Of a stretch of 64,000 nucleotides of DNA, positions 1-9,384 are shown piece after piece. The translations under genes were made by a program, and so were the position numbers. This DNA comes from Yersinia hibernica. Lineage in GTDB: Bacteria > Pseudomonadota > Gammaproteobacteria > Enterobacterales > Enterobacteriaceae. The DNA is taken from NCBI RefSeq assembly GCF_004124235.1, contig NZ_CP032487.1:4464001-4528000 (forward strand), written 5' to 3'. Under the pieces are notes generated by a model. It saw only the letters and a program-made list of their open reading frames with translations, was not told where the DNA came from and ran no database searches. Position 1 is the stretch's first letter; each line of letters begins with the position of its first letter.

Positions 1-819
1 CAAGCGCTTACCGGCCAGATGATTATCATTCGGATACAACACTTTAGTCAGCTTTTCGGCTTCAACACCATTTTTCTCTGCCAGTAGGAACTTACCGTCA
101 TTAAAATCAGTTAAATCAAATGGATGTTGATGAGTCGCCTGCCATAGGCGCAATGGCTGAGTGACCCCATTGCGATAGCCCAGCACCGGCAAATCCCATG
201 CTTCACCGCGTATAGTAAAGGCCGGGCGCCATAACTGGCGGCCATCAGACTGTTTCTCCAGCTTGCCACCAAAACCGACATCCACAGCCAATGCGGCATT
301 GTGGCGGAACCAGGGGTAGCTTTCGCGCTGCCAATTATCGGGTGCTTCCTGTTGCTGACATTCACTGAAAGATTGGCGGAACAGGCCGTATTGATAATTC
401 AGGCCATAACCGGTCGCGGGCTGCTCAACAGTCGCCATCGAGTCAAGAAAACAAGCCGCCAGACGCCCCAAGCCACCATTACCCAATGCAGGGTCGGTTT
501 CCTGCTCTAGCAAGTCACTCAGATTAACCTTCTGCTCCGCTAGCAGTGCCTCGACTTGGTCATACCAGCCTAGGTTAATCAGGTTATTTGCTGTTAACCG
601 GCCAATTAAAAACTCCATCGAAATGTAGTTCACATGGCGCTGCACTTGGGCGGTTTTACCCGGTGCTGGCTGCGCAGACAATTGTTCGGCTAATGCGGCG
701 CTAACAGCTTCCCACCATTGGTGTTGGGTCATTTGCTGAGCCGAAGTTAAGCCAAAACGCTGCCACTGGCGGGTCAGTGCGGCCAGGAAATGTTCCTTTT
801 TAAGCATAGGCTGTGACAT
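1..819 (-). CDS. malP: Maltodextrin phosphorylase, N-terminal 273 codons (runs off the window)
   Basis: This is the start of a glycogen/maltodextrin phosphorylase (EC 2.4.1.1 family), which cleaves alpha-1,4-glucans with phosphate to glucose-1-phosphate in the cytoplasm. The translation begins [11 protein letters not shown] and includes [16 protein letters not shown] and [20 protein letters not shown], the N-terminal phosphorylase signatures. The reading frame is open to base 1, so the catalytic C-terminus and PLP lysine lie outside the window. The start at 819 matches the E. coli MalP N-terminus. It is divergent from malT, as in E. coli, which separates it from the related glgP at 9385-11832. 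Expression is expected to depend on MalT bound in the intergenic region. Confidence 0.95.
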   Translation of the reverse strand, partial: MSQPMLKKEHFLAALTRQWQRFGLTSAQQMTQHQWWEAVSAALAEQLSAQPAPGKTAQVQRHVNYISMEFLIGRLTANNLINLGWYDQVEALLAEQKVNLSDLLEQETDPALGNGGLGRLAACFLDSMATVEQPATGYGLNYQYGLFRQSFSECQQQEAPDNWQRESYPWFRHNAALAVDVGFGGKLEKQSDGRQLWRPAFTIRGEAWDLPVLGYRNGVTQPLRLWQATHQHPFDLTDFNDGKFLLAEKNGVEAEKLTKVLYPNDNHLAGKRL

Positions 820-843
820 AGGGAGGTCTCTATCCTGTGAGTT

Positions 844-957
844 GGGTAATTTTACCCTTATCCTGCCAATGAGAGCTGACAAGATCATCATCCTGCCGGG
901 GGATTAGCTGGGGATGAGTCGTAGGGCGTAGCTAAAATTGTGATCCGGTGCAACTTA
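844..957. promoter_or_regulatory. malP/malT divergent control region: MalT boxes and CRP site
   Basis: The 318-bp gap between the divergent malP and malT starts contains GGGGATGAG at 910-918 and its inverted form TCATCC at 888-893. Both fit the MalT box core GGA(T/G)GA. A TAAAAT -10-like hexamer for malP lies at 849-854 on the minus strand. At 936-957 the sequence AATTGTGATCCGGTGCAACT closely resembles the E. coli malT CRP site, with one good TGTGA half. The sites are seen directly; their function is inferred from E. coli. Confidence 0.65.
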
Positions 958-1137
958 CAGCCATAGGAAACATTAACTCTGTTGCAATAAGATGGCCGTT
1001 ATCAGACCTTAGCAGTGCTGATTAATTACGAGGCTAAAAATAATTACTCTTATGAATGCCTGTAACAACTCACGACAAATGGATTTATCAATCGCCAGGA
1101 CATCTTCTCACCGGATCCCATTTAAACCGGATACAGC

Positions 1138-3849
1138 ATGCTGATCCCATCAAAACTGAGCCGCCCGGTACGGCTGCAAAATACCGTGATACGCGATCGC
1201 TTGTTAGTGAAGTTATCGGGTGTCGCCAATTACCGTCTGACCTTAATCAATTGCCCAGCAGGCTATGGCAAAACGACACTGATCGCCCAGTGGGCGGCCG
1301 ACCAATCTGATCTTGGTTGGTATTCTCTGGATGAAAGTGACAATCAGCCAGAGCGCTTCGCTACCTATTTAATTGCCGCGATACAATTGGCGACCAGAGG
1401 CCATTGCAACAAGAGTGAGGCTCTCAGCCAAAAACATCAATATGCCAGCCTTGCTGCGCTGTTCGCCCAATTATTTATCGAGTTGTCCGATTGGGATGGC
1501 CCGCTGTATCTGGTGATTGATGATTATCATCTGATTACCAATGACGCCATCCATGAAGCTATGCGCTTTTTCCTGCGCCATCAGCCGGAAAATCTAACGC
1601 TAATTTTGCTCTCTCGAACCTTGCCGCCATTGGGGATTGCTAACCTGCGGGTGCGCGACCAACTGTTGGAATTGGGCATGCAGCAGTTAGCCTTTACTCA
1701 TCAGGAAGCGCAGCAATTCTTCGATTGCCGCCTCTCCGTGCCGCTAGAGCAAGGGGATAGCAGCCGCTTGTGTGATGAGGTTGAAGGCTGGGCAACGGCG
1801 CTGCAATTGATTGCTTTGTCATCTCGCCAACCCAATTCCTCAGCACAAAAATCGGCCAAACGGCTGGCCGGCTTGAATGCCAGCCATTTATCAGATTATC
1901 TGGTCGATGAAGTGCTGGATCAGGTCGACAGTGACGCGCGTGCGTTTCTATTGCGTTGCTCGGTATTGCGCTCGATGAATGATGCCCTCATTGTGCGCCT
2001 GACCGGTGAAGATAACGGCCAGCAACGGCTAGAAGAGTTAGAGCGCCAGGGGCTATTTATCCATCGCATGGATGACAGCGGTGAATGGTTCTGCTTCCAT
2101 CCTTTGTTTGCCACTTTCCTGCGCCAGCGCTGCCAGTGGGAACTGGCGTTAGAGCTGCCCGAATTGCACCATGCGGCAGCTGAAGGTTGGATGGCTCTGG
2201 GCTATCCTGCAGAAGCCATCCACCACGCATTAGCGGCCGGTGATGTCGGCATGCTACGTGATATCTTGCTGCAACACGCCTGGACACTATTTAACCACAG
2301 TGAGCTAGCCCTGCTGGAAGAATGCCTCACAGCCCTGCCCTACTCTTTATTGGTGCAAAATCCTGAGCTGGCATTGCTGCAAGCTTGGCTGGCGCAAAGT
2401 CAACATCGCTACAGCGAGGTCAATACCTTGCTTGAGCGCGCCGAATCAGCCATGCAGGAACGTAAAATTCCTATTGATGAGATTCTGCGCGCTGAGTTTG
2501 ATGCGCTACGTGCTCAAGTGGCTATCAACGCCGGTAAGCCGGATGAGGCCGAAAAACTGGCAACAGATGCGCTGAAGTATCTGCCAATGGCTAACTTTTA
2601 CAGCCGCATTGTCGCCACTTCAGTCACTGGTGAAGTTCATCATTGCAAAGGGGAACTGAGCCGCGCGCTGCCCATGATGCAGCAAACTGAGCAAATGGCG
2701 CGCCGCCACGAAGCCTATCACTGTGCGCTATGGGCGCTATTGCAGCAGAGTGAAATTCTGATTGCACAAGGGTTCCTGCAAGCCGCATATGAAACACAAG
2801 ATAAAGCCTTTGATTTGATTCATGAACAGCATCTTGAACAGCTGCCGATGCATGAATTTCTATTGCGAATTCGCTCACAAATCTTGTGGTCTTGGTCGCG
2901 GCTGGATGAAGCCGAAGATGCCGCGCGCAAAGGTATCGAGATCTTGGTCAACTACCAGCCACAGCAGCAGCTACAGTGCCTGGCGATGCTGGCAAAATGC
3001 TCACTGGCGCGCGGGGATCTGGATAACGCCAATATGTATATTCAGCGCTGCGAGGCGCTACAACACGGCAGCCAATATCACCTCGACTGGATTACCAATG
3101 CTGATAAACCCCGGGTTATTCACTGGCAAATGACCGGGGATAAAGTCGCGGCGGCGAATTGGCTGCGCCAGGCACAAAAACCGGGGATGGCTGATAACCA
3201 CTTTTTGCAGGGGCAGTGGCGTAATATTGCCCGCATCCAGATTATGTTGGGGCGATATAATGAAGCAGAAGTGGTGCTGGAAGAGCTCAATGAGAATGCC
3301 CGCCGCTTACGGTTGACCAGTGACCTGAATCGTAATCTATTGTTAAGTAACATTCTTTACTGGCAAACCGAGCGGAAAAGTGAAGCGCAGAAAGCCCTGA
3401 TTGAGTCCCTCTCCTTGGCCAATCGCACCGGCTTTATCAGCCATTTTGTGATTGAGGGTGAGGCGATGGCACAACAGCTGCGGCAACTGATTCAACTGAA
3501 TGCCTTGCCCGAACTGGAGCAACACCGCGCCCAGCGCATCCTAAAAGACATTAATCAACATCATCGGCATAAATTTGCCCATTTCGATGAGATTTTCGTC
3601 GATAAGCTGCTCACGCATCCACAGGTTCCCGAGCTGATTCGCACCAGCCCGCTAACCCAGCGGGAATGGCAGGTGCTAGGGCTGATTTACTCCGGCTACA
3701 GCAATGATCAAATAGCCGGTGAGCTCGACGTCGCCGCGACCACCATTAAAACGCATATTCGTAATTTGTATCAAAAATTGGGGGTCGCCCACCGGCAAGA
3801 CGCGGTACAGCAAGCACAAAGGTTATTACAGATGATGGGCTATGTTTAG
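1138..3849 (+). CDS. malT: Maltose regulon transcriptional activator MalT
   Basis: An ATP- and maltotriose-dependent activator of the maltose regulon, 903 aa (E. coli MalT is 901). The N-terminal STAND-type NTPase carries a Walker A motif CPAGYGKTT at residues 39-47, followed by a Walker B-like LVIDDYH. A long helical-repeat sensor region follows. The C-terminal LuxR-type helix-turn-helix (about residues 835-895) contains [22 protein letters not shown] and [15 protein letters not shown]. The start [13 protein letters not shown] is identical to E. coli. The ribosome-binding site is weak, in keeping with low regulator expression. It activates the adjacent divergent malP and presumably other mal operons. 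Confidence 0.97.
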   Translation: MLIPSKLSRPVRLQNTVIRDRLLVKLSGVANYRLTLINCPAGYGKTTLIAQWAADQSDLGWYSLDESDNQPERFATYLIAAIQLATRGHCNKSEALSQKHQYASLAALFAQLFIELSDWDGPLYLVIDDYHLITNDAIHEAMRFFLRHQPENLTLILLSRTLPPLGIANLRVRDQLLELGMQQLAFTHQEAQQFFDCRLSVPLEQGDSSRLCDEVEGWATALQLIALSSRQPNSSAQKSAKRLAGLNASHLSDYLVDEVLDQVDSDARAFLLRCSVLRSMNDALIVRLTGEDNGQQRLEELERQGLFIHRMDDSGEWFCFHPLFATFLRQRCQWELALELPELHHAAAEGWMALGYPAEAIHHALAAGDVGMLRDILLQHAWTLFNHSELALLEECLTALPYSLLVQNPELALLQAWLAQSQHRYSEVNTLLERAESAMQERKIPIDEILRAEFDALRAQVAINAGKPDEAEKLATDALKYLPMANFYSRIVATSVTGEVHHCKGELSRALPMMQQTEQMARRHEAYHCALWALLQQSEILIAQGFLQAAYETQDKAFDLIHEQHLEQLPMHEFLLRIRSQILWSWSRLDEAEDAARKGIEILVNYQPQQQLQCLAMLAKCSLARGDLDNANMYIQRCEALQHGSQYHLDWITNADKPRVIHWQMTGDKVAAANWLRQAQKPGMADNHFLQGQWRNIARIQIMLGRYNEAEVVLEELNENARRLRLTSDLNRNLLLSNILYWQTERKSEAQKALIESLSLANRTGFISHFVIEGEAMAQQLRQLIQLNALPELEQHRAQRILKDINQHHRHKFAHFDEIFVDKLLTHPQVPELIRTSPLTQREWQVLGLIYSGYSNDQIAGELDVAATTIKTHIRNLYQKLGVAHRQDAVQQAQRLLQMMGYV

Positions 3850-3857
3850 TTAGCCGC

Positions 3858-3873
3858 AGGGTGAAATCGCCCT
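3858..3873 (+). terminator. Weak hairpin after malT
   Basis: Stem AGGGTG/CGCCCT (one T-G pair) with loop AAAT, followed by a mixed tail ATCTTAACTTT. It lies just after the malT stop and before the 3' end of the convergent orphan gene. It could be a short terminator, but the T-tract is poor. Confidence 0.35.
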
Positions 3874-3876
3874 ATC

Positions 3877-5199
3877 TTAACTTTCCACGTTAAGGCTACG
3901 CTGACAATGTTCGCGTAGCTTATTGATATTAGATATAATTTTATTAACTCGCTCTGACTCTATTTCCGCCTCTTTTCCTTCGAATTTTTGAGAGCTAACT
4001 CTTAATTTATTAATAATATGGTCAACAAAATTAATTTCTTCTTCGGAGTCATTTTGGGGTTGGAACATCTGATTGACCATACTCTGTTTTATTGAGTTTA
4101 AGTTTTTTTTGATCAATGCAACTTGCTGACTTTCAAAATCGTCATCAACTTGCAATTGCTTAGCCTCCTTCAAAGCATTAATCACACAATTATTAATATA
4201 TTGACGACTTCTCTCTTCGGTTTTCGCATTAATATTCATCACTCTAAATATTTCATTTACATCAATTAATCCATTTATTTTTTTAATATCATCATAGACC
4301 CCACCAATAAATTTATACCTTTCAACCCTATTATCATACTTATCTTTAACTAATATTGAGTTTAGATTAGAGTCAATTTGTTCAAATAAAGTCGTCATCT
4401 CATGATACGGGCAACTAGTATAATGATTATAAACCTTAATTTTATTATCATCATTACTATTTATTTTTTCAAATGCTAATAAAATTAACTCATGAGTATT
4501 ATCTCTAATGGGAATTTCTAATCGCGTATCGCCATCATAAGACAAAATGAATCTTTCTAATTTAGTCTCTTCATTTTTAATATCAACCATGATTTTTGCA
4601 TTATATTTCTCTTTGCTATACTCAGGTTCTTTTGAACATGTGTCTATTATGGTATTGAGCTCGCGACTGATTGCACTTCCAAATACACTTTCTTCATCAC
4701 TATGATGTATAACATCTTTTTTACTAAAATTGATTTCATCGCTGCATGTACCAGTATCTTTCTTTTCTATCACTTCAATAACATTTATTTTTGAATTGTT
4801 GATTTTCTCTTCGTCCCAAGACGTTAACCAGCAAGAGTCAAGTGTGATTTCTAGGCGTTTATCATTGCAACATATTTCTATACTTTTGAATTTTCGATCA
4901 CTGCCTTCATAACGAAAATAAAAAATAGTATTTTCTTTTATATTGTCAGGTAGGAATTTTTTAAAAATATCTAATAATTCAACTGGGCTATGTGCCAGGT
5001 GATTCTCATGCATAAATTGGTTTAACTTAGCCAATCCTTGGCCTTTTGTTTCATAGCAAAGTACCATTCTTAAAAAATCAAAGATCTTATCCTTAATGGA
5101 AAGATTAGCATTGAATTGTTCAGGTTTGCTTTGAAGAGAATCTAAATCATGACAGCTTAATTTATGGCTGGAAAAATACCCTGCCGTGATATCACCCAT
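3877..5199 (-). CDS. AT-rich orphan protein of unknown function (440 aa)
   Basis: I do not recognise this protein. It is 440 aa, soluble-looking, with no signal peptide or membrane segment, and rich in Lys, Asn, Ile, Asp and Glu. Its DNA is clearly more AT-rich than malT and glpE on either side, which suggests acquisition. The start MGDITAGYF has a good ribosome-binding site (GAGGGG about 9 nt upstream), so translation is likely. Two stretches look related to each other: RKFKSIEICCNDKRLEITLD (about residues 100-120) and TKLERFILSYDGDTRLEIPI (about 215-235). This hints at an internal duplication. The C-terminal ~120 residues are predicted helical and highly charged. The N-terminal pattern (KDKIFDFLRM, then a helical stretch and short strands) loosely recalls the translocation domain of Salmonella SPI-2 effectors such as SifA, but that is speculation. 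It is monocistronic. Confidence 0.75.
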   Translation of the reverse strand: MGDITAGYFSSHKLSCHDLDSLQSKPEQFNANLSIKDKIFDFLRMVLCYETKGQGLAKLNQFMHENHLAHSPVELLDIFKKFLPDNIKENTIFYFRYEGSDRKFKSIEICCNDKRLEITLDSCWLTSWDEEKINNSKINVIEVIEKKDTGTCSDEINFSKKDVIHHSDEESVFGSAISRELNTIIDTCSKEPEYSKEKYNAKIMVDIKNEETKLERFILSYDGDTRLEIPIRDNTHELILLAFEKINSNDDNKIKVYNHYTSCPYHEMTTLFEQIDSNLNSILVKDKYDNRVERYKFIGGVYDDIKKINGLIDVNEIFRVMNINAKTEERSRQYINNCVINALKEAKQLQVDDDFESQQVALIKKNLNSIKQSMVNQMFQPQNDSEEEINFVDHIINKLRVSSQKFEGKEAEIESERVNKIISNINKLREHCQRSLNVES

Positions 5200-5395
5200 T
5201 AGAAGTACCCCTCTCTCTTTTTGGACAAGTCTATCCCTTTCCCTAAATTTTTCTTTTAAATACCACCTTATTTTATGAATTATGTCCTTGAAAAGGACCT
5301 CAATATCCTTACATAAGTTATTTGTTTTTGTCCGTCAAAAATCGCTTACAATAGAGCATTAAAATCATTTATCTGCTTCAGGATTTAAAGGCGTT

Positions 5396-5725
5396 ATGGA
5401 ACAGTTTGAAACAATGAGTGTTGAGCAAGCGCATAGCCGTTTGAAAGAAAACAAGGCGGTTTTAGTTGATATCCGCGATCCACAAAGTTATGAAGCCGGC
5501 CACGCCCCCGAGGCATTCCATCTGACCAACAGTAGCTTGCATACTTTTATGCAACAAACTGATTTTGAGCAACCGGTGATGGTCATGTGTTATCACGGCA
5601 ATAGCAGCAAAGGCGCGGCGCAATATTTGCTGCAACAAGGTTTCGAGGCGGTTTACAGCATTGATGGCGGTTTTGAAGCTTGGGCCAAAAGCTATCCACA
5701 AGAAATCATTCGTGAAAATGCCTGA
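5396..5725 (+). CDS. glpE: Thiosulfate sulfurtransferase GlpE (single-domain rhodanese)
   Basis: Cytoplasmic rhodanese that transfers sulfane sulfur from thiosulfate to cyanide or thioredoxin. At 109 aa it matches the single-domain GlpE (108 aa in E. coli). The active-site loop [11 protein letters not shown] places the catalytic cysteine at Cys65, the same position as in E. coli. [20 protein letters not shown] is the typical CH2A segment. It is the first gene of glpEGR; glpG follows after 100 bp. Its physiological link to glycerol-phosphate metabolism is positional only. Confidence 0.97.
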   Translation: MEQFETMSVEQAHSRLKENKAVLVDIRDPQSYEAGHAPEAFHLTNSSLHTFMQQTDFEQPVMVMCYHGNSSKGAAQYLLQQGFEAVYSIDGGFEAWAKSYPQEIIRENA

Positions 5726-5825
5726 TCTTTATTGTTCGTTTGTGGTGCGTTATTCGCAACAAGCAGACAGATTGTGATATTTTTAAGGACATTGATTAAA
5801 ATCTCGTGATGCGGTGGTAGGCAAT

Positions 5826-6659
5826 ATGGTTCGTGTAATCGCAATATCTAATCGACGTCTGGCGCAAGCCTTTGTTGATTATATGGCCACCCGCAATGTG
5901 GCACTGGAAGTTCGGCCTGATGATCAAGGTGCTGAAATTTGGCTCGCCGATGATGCGCAATTGCCTCTGGTGCAGCATGAGCTGGAGCAGTTTTTACTGG
6001 ATCCTCTCAATTCGCGTTATCAGGCGGCCAGTTGGCAGTCGGGTAATCTGCATTCTCATTTGACCTACCAGCGTTTTTCTTACCTTCAGACGCTGCGACA
6101 AGCCGGGCCACTGACTCTGAGTGTCATGATTCTGTGTATCGCCACCTATATTCTGATGCAAATCGTCGGGGATGCCGCCGTGATGTCTTGGCTGGCCTGG
6201 CCCCGAGATAGCAGCCAGTATCTGCAAATTTGGCGGTGGGGCAGCCATGCTTTATTGCACTTTTCACTGCTGCACATTCTGTTTAATCTAATGTGGTGGT
6301 GGTATTTGGCCGGGCAGATGGAAAAACGCCTTGGCAGCGGCAAATTGCTGGTATTAACTGTTGTGTCGGCTTTATTTAGTGGCTGGGGGCAATCCCTGTT
6401 TAGCGGGGTAAATTTTGGCGGCCTTTCTGGTGTGGTTTATGCCTTAATGGGCTATGTCTGGCTCACTGGCGAGCGCGCGCCCGAGCGCGGTATTTCATTG
6501 CCGCGTGGCTTAATGGCTTTTTCTGTGCTCTGGTTGGTGGCGGGGTATTTCGATATTTTAGGTTTATCGATTGCCAATGCAGCGCATGTTTCAGGCCTGA
6601 TCATTGGGCTGTTGATGGCATTTTGGGATACGCGCAACAGCGCGAGAACCACACAATAA
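5826..6659 (+). CDS. glpG: Rhomboid intramembrane serine protease GlpG
   Basis: Inner-membrane rhomboid protease with an N-terminal cytoplasmic domain and six transmembrane helices. Counting from the ATG at 5826 gives 277 aa (E. coli 276). The catalytic dyad falls at Ser201 ([12 protein letters not shown]) and His254 (ANAAHVSG), the same numbering as E. coli. HxxxN-type [10 protein letters not shown] is also present. An upstream in-frame GTG at 5814 would add four residues. I chose 5826 because GGTAGG lies just before it and the length and residue numbering match. It sits between glpE and glpR. Confidence 0.96.
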   Translation: MVRVIAISNRRLAQAFVDYMATRNVALEVRPDDQGAEIWLADDAQLPLVQHELEQFLLDPLNSRYQAASWQSGNLHSHLTYQRFSYLQTLRQAGPLTLSVMILCIATYILMQIVGDAAVMSWLAWPRDSSQYLQIWRWGSHALLHFSLLHILFNLMWWWYLAGQMEKRLGSGKLLVLTVVSALFSGWGQSLFSGVNFGGLSGVVYALMGYVWLTGERAPERGISLPRGLMAFSVLWLVAGYFDILGLSIANAAHVSGLIIGLLMAFWDTRNSARTTQ

Positions 6660-6694
6660 CTGCCTGGAGCAACCAGGCGCATTAGGGGATTATC

Positions 6695-7453
6695 GTGAAG
6701 CAAACGCAGCGGCATGATGCGATTATTGAATTGGTACGCCAACAAGGCTACGTCAGTACTGAAGAGCTAGTAGAACATTTTGCCGTTAGCCCGCAAACCA
6801 TCCGACGCGATTTGAATGATTTAGCGGATAAAAACAAGATTCATCGCCACCATGGTGGCGCTGCTTTACCCTCCAGCTCAGTCAATGCGGCTTATAATGA
6901 CCGCAAAGTGATGTGGTCAGAAGAAAAGGCGCGCATTGCACAACGTGTTGCCAGCCAGATCCCCGATGGCGCGACATTATTTATTGATATCGGCACCACT
7001 CCCGAAGCGGTTGCCCACGCCCTGATGAATCATAAAGGGCTGCGCGTGGTCACCAATAATTTAAACGTCGCGACATTGCTGACGGCCAAAGAGGATTTCC
7101 GGTTGATTCTGGCGGGTGGTGAAGTACGCACCCGCGATGGCGGAATTATTGGTGAGGCTACGCTGGATTTCATTTCTCAGTTCCGCCTTGATTACGGCAT
7201 TCTTGGTATCAGCGGCATTGATATGGACGGCTCCCTACTGGAGTTTGATTACCATGAAGTGCGCACCAAACGGGCGATTATTGAAAATTCCCGTTGTGTG
7301 ATGCTGGTAACTGACCATTCCAAGTTTGGTCGTAACGCGATGGTGAATTTGGGGAATATGAATTTGATTGATTATCTGTTCACAGACCAGATGCCCCCAG
7401 CCAGCGTCATGAAGATAATTGAGCAGCATGAAGTTCAATTAGAGCTTTGTTGA
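6695..7453 (+). CDS. glpR: Glycerol-3-phosphate regulon repressor GlpR (DeoR family)
   Basis: DeoR-family repressor of the glp regulon, 252 aa as in E. coli, inactivated by glycerol-3-phosphate. The N-terminal helix-turn-helix (about residues 3-58) contains YVSTEELVEHFAVSPQTIRR. The C-terminal sugar-phosphate-binding domain includes ATLFIDIGTTPEAVAHAL and VVTNNLNVATLL. Translation starts at GTG 6695 after AGGGG. It lies 35 bp after glpG and is probably co-transcribed with glpEG. Its likely target is the operator before glpD, just downstream. Confidence 0.97.
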   Translation: MKQTQRHDAIIELVRQQGYVSTEELVEHFAVSPQTIRRDLNDLADKNKIHRHHGGAALPSSSVNAAYNDRKVMWSEEKARIAQRVASQIPDGATLFIDIGTTPEAVAHALMNHKGLRVVTNNLNVATLLTAKEDFRLILAGGEVRTRDGGIIGEATLDFISQFRLDYGILGISGIDMDGSLLEFDYHEVRTKRAIIENSRCVMLVTDHSKFGRNAMVNLGNMNLIDYLFTDQMPPASVMKIIEQHEVQLELC

Positions 7454-7532
7454 GGCTTTAAGTGACATTTGGGTCTGGCTTAGGTTGCTAATCGATCTGT
7501 TCTCTTTGCTGGCTCCCGAGTCTCAAGCGGTC

Positions 7533-7556
7533 AAGAGTGTGTAAGCGCGCACTCTT
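7533..7556 (+). terminator. Hairpin after glpR
   Basis: AAGAGTGTG and CGCACTCTT form a 9-bp stem with one G-T pair and a 6-nt loop, about 80 bp past the glpR stop. The 3' tail is not T-rich, so this is only a possible terminator of glpEGR. Confidence 0.35.
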
Positions 7557-7609
7557 TGCCTCAGCAATTACGTCAGTTTGGCATGTTAACAACCACACCA
7601 TTCACTGAT

Positions 7610-7632
7610 TCCAACTCCAACTCCAACTCCAA
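7610..7632. repeat. Hexanucleotide tandem repeat (TCCAAC, about 3.8 copies)
   Basis: Perfect TCCAAC units are repeated nearly four times in the glpR-glpD intergenic region (7454-7789). This is a simple-sequence tract that could vary in copy number by slippage. It lies about 75 bp upstream of the putative glpD -35 box, so any effect on glpD expression is speculative. Nothing else recognisable is seen in 7454-7700 apart from the hairpin after glpR. Confidence 0.8.
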
Positions 7633-7705
7633 TTTAAGTCTCCCCACATCCTGATAACAAAACTGTTACTTCCATCACGCATAAATGTTTTTTTTTGGTT
7701 AAGTC

Positions 7706-7754
7706 TTGGCTTGTTTGTTGGTTTTTGATTACAATCATGAGCGAAAACGAACAT
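7706..7754 (+). promoter_or_regulatory. glpD promoter with GlpR operator-like sequence
   Basis: TTGGCT (7706-7711) and TACAAT (7730-7735) with 18-bp spacing make a plausible sigma-70 promoter. Immediately downstream, 7737-7754 (ATGAGCGAAAACGAACAT) is an imperfect dyad matching the GlpR half-site CGAACAT. A second TTTCGAACAT half follows at about 7764-7773. The arrangement suggests repression by the neighbouring GlpR. The promoter and operator calls are inferred from E. coli. Confidence 0.65.
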
Positions 7755-7789
7755 TAAAGCGCTGTTTCGAACATCCGGAGGAAGTGAGC

Positions 7790-9304
7790 ATGGAAACCAA
7801 AGACTTGATCGTGATCGGTGGCGGCATTAATGGTGCCGGTATCGCTGCGGACGCTGCAGGGCGTGGCCTGTCCGTTCTGCTGCTGGAAGCACAAGATTTG
7901 GCCTGTGCTACGTCTTCGGCCAGCTCCAAACTGATCCACGGTGGCCTTCGCTATCTGGAACACTACGAGTTCCGGCTAGTCAGTGAAGCACTGGCCGAGC
8001 GTGAAGTGTTGCTAAAGTTGGCCCCGCACATTGCTTTCCCGATGCGCTTTCGCCTGCCCCATCAACCCCATCTACGCCCGGCTTGGATGATTCGTACCGG
8101 TTTATTCTTGTACGACCATTTGGGCAAACGCACCAGTTTACCTGCCAGTAAAGGGCTGCGTTTTGGGCCAGAATCCGTATTGAAACCGGAGCTGGTGCGC
8201 GGTTTCGAATATTCTGACTGCTGGGTCGATGATGCCCGCTTGGTGGTGTTGAACGCGCAAGAAGTGGTCGAGCGCGGTGGCGAAGTTCGTACCCGAACCA
8301 AAGTGACCCGAGCCTGGCGTGAACAAGGCCTGTGGGTAGTGGAAGCCATTGATGTAAACACCGGTAAGACCTTGACTTGGCGCGCTAAAGGGTTGGTAAA
8401 TGCCACCGGCCCATGGGTTAAACAGTTCTTCGATGATGGGCTGAATCTGAAATCACCTTATGGTATCCGCTTGATCAAAGGCAGCCATATTGTTGTGCCA
8501 CGGGTTCATAACCAACCGCAGGCCTATATTCTGCAAAACGAAGACCACCGCATTGTCTTTGTCATTCCATGGTTGGATGATTATTCCATCATCGGCACCA
8601 CTGACGTGGAATACCACGGCTCGCCGCAAGATGTGAAAATTGACGACCAAGAAATTGATTACTTGCTGAAGGTGTATAACGACCACTTTAACAAGCAATT
8701 GGGCCGTGATGATATCGTCTGGACATACTCTGGTGTCCGTCCATTATGCGATGATGAATCAGACTCACCACAAGCGGTGACTCGCGATTACACGCTGGAT
8801 GTGGCTGATGAGGGTGGCAAAGCGCCGTTGCTGTCGGTGTTTGGTGGCAAACTAACCACTTACCGTAAACTGGCAGAGCACGCGCTGGAAAAACTGTCCG
8901 GCTACTATCCGAATGTCGGCCCGGCATGGACAAAAAACGGCGCTTTACCGGGCGGAGATATTGGCGGCAACCGTGACAACTATACTGTGCAGCTGCGCCA
9001 TCGCTATAACTGGCTACCAGAAGGGTTGGCACGCCGCTATACCCGAACTTATGGCAGCCACAGTGAACTGATTCTGGCGGATGCCACCAACATCGAAAGC
9101 CTGGGCGAACACTTCGGCCATGGCTTGTATGAAGCAGAATTACGCTATCTGGTTGACAAAGAGTGGGTCGTTGAACTTGATGACGCCATTTGGCGTCGCA
9201 CCAAGTTAGGTATGATTCTGGATGATGCGCAGAAACAGCGTGTTGCCGAATGGCTGGCAGAAGTACAGGCCGGGAAACAACAGACACTCTCTCTGGTTTC
9301 TTGA
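7790..9304 (+). CDS. glpD: Aerobic glycerol-3-phosphate dehydrogenase GlpD
   Basis: FAD-dependent, membrane-associated dehydrogenase oxidising sn-glycerol-3-phosphate to dihydroxyacetone phosphate and passing electrons to quinone. It is 504 aa (E. coli 501). The N-terminal dinucleotide-binding motif is DLIVIGGGINGAGIAADAAG. Further family segments are SSKLIHGGLRYLEHYEF and FGGKLTTYRKLAEHAL. The ATG at 7790 has a strong ribosome-binding site (GGAGGAAGTGAGC). The open frame extends 28 codons upstream, but through the promoter and operator, so that extension is rejected. It is monocistronic between GlpR-type control and a strong terminator. Confidence 0.98.
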   Translation: METKDLIVIGGGINGAGIAADAAGRGLSVLLLEAQDLACATSSASSKLIHGGLRYLEHYEFRLVSEALAEREVLLKLAPHIAFPMRFRLPHQPHLRPAWMIRTGLFLYDHLGKRTSLPASKGLRFGPESVLKPELVRGFEYSDCWVDDARLVVLNAQEVVERGGEVRTRTKVTRAWREQGLWVVEAIDVNTGKTLTWRAKGLVNATGPWVKQFFDDGLNLKSPYGIRLIKGSHIVVPRVHNQPQAYILQNEDHRIVFVIPWLDDYSIIGTTDVEYHGSPQDVKIDDQEIDYLLKVYNDHFNKQLGRDDIVWTYSGVRPLCDDESDSPQAVTRDYTLDVADEGGKAPLLSVFGGKLTTYRKLAEHALEKLSGYYPNVGPAWTKNGALPGGDIGGNRDNYTVQLRHRYNWLPEGLARRYTRTYGSHSELILADATNIESLGEHFGHGLYEAELRYLVDKEWVVELDDAIWRRTKLGMILDDAQKQRVAEWLAEVQAGKQQTLSLVS

Positions 9305-9329
9305 TAGCCACATATTTTACCCTGAATTA

Positions 9330-9354
9330 AAAATCCCCCATGATGGGGGATTTT
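9330..9354. terminator. Bidirectional terminator between glpD and glgP
   Basis: A perfect 10-bp stem (AAAATCCCCC/GGGGGATTTT) with loop ATGAT has T-runs on both strands. It separates the convergent glpD and glgBXCAP operons and should work for both. Confidence 0.92.
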
Positions 9355-9384
9355 GCTATTGGTTCTGCGAATATATCCAACGCA

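Noticed and set aside
8688..9311. 207-residue antisense frame in glpD
   Set aside because: Fully inside a well-conserved gene on the other strand; no ribosome-binding site or known product.
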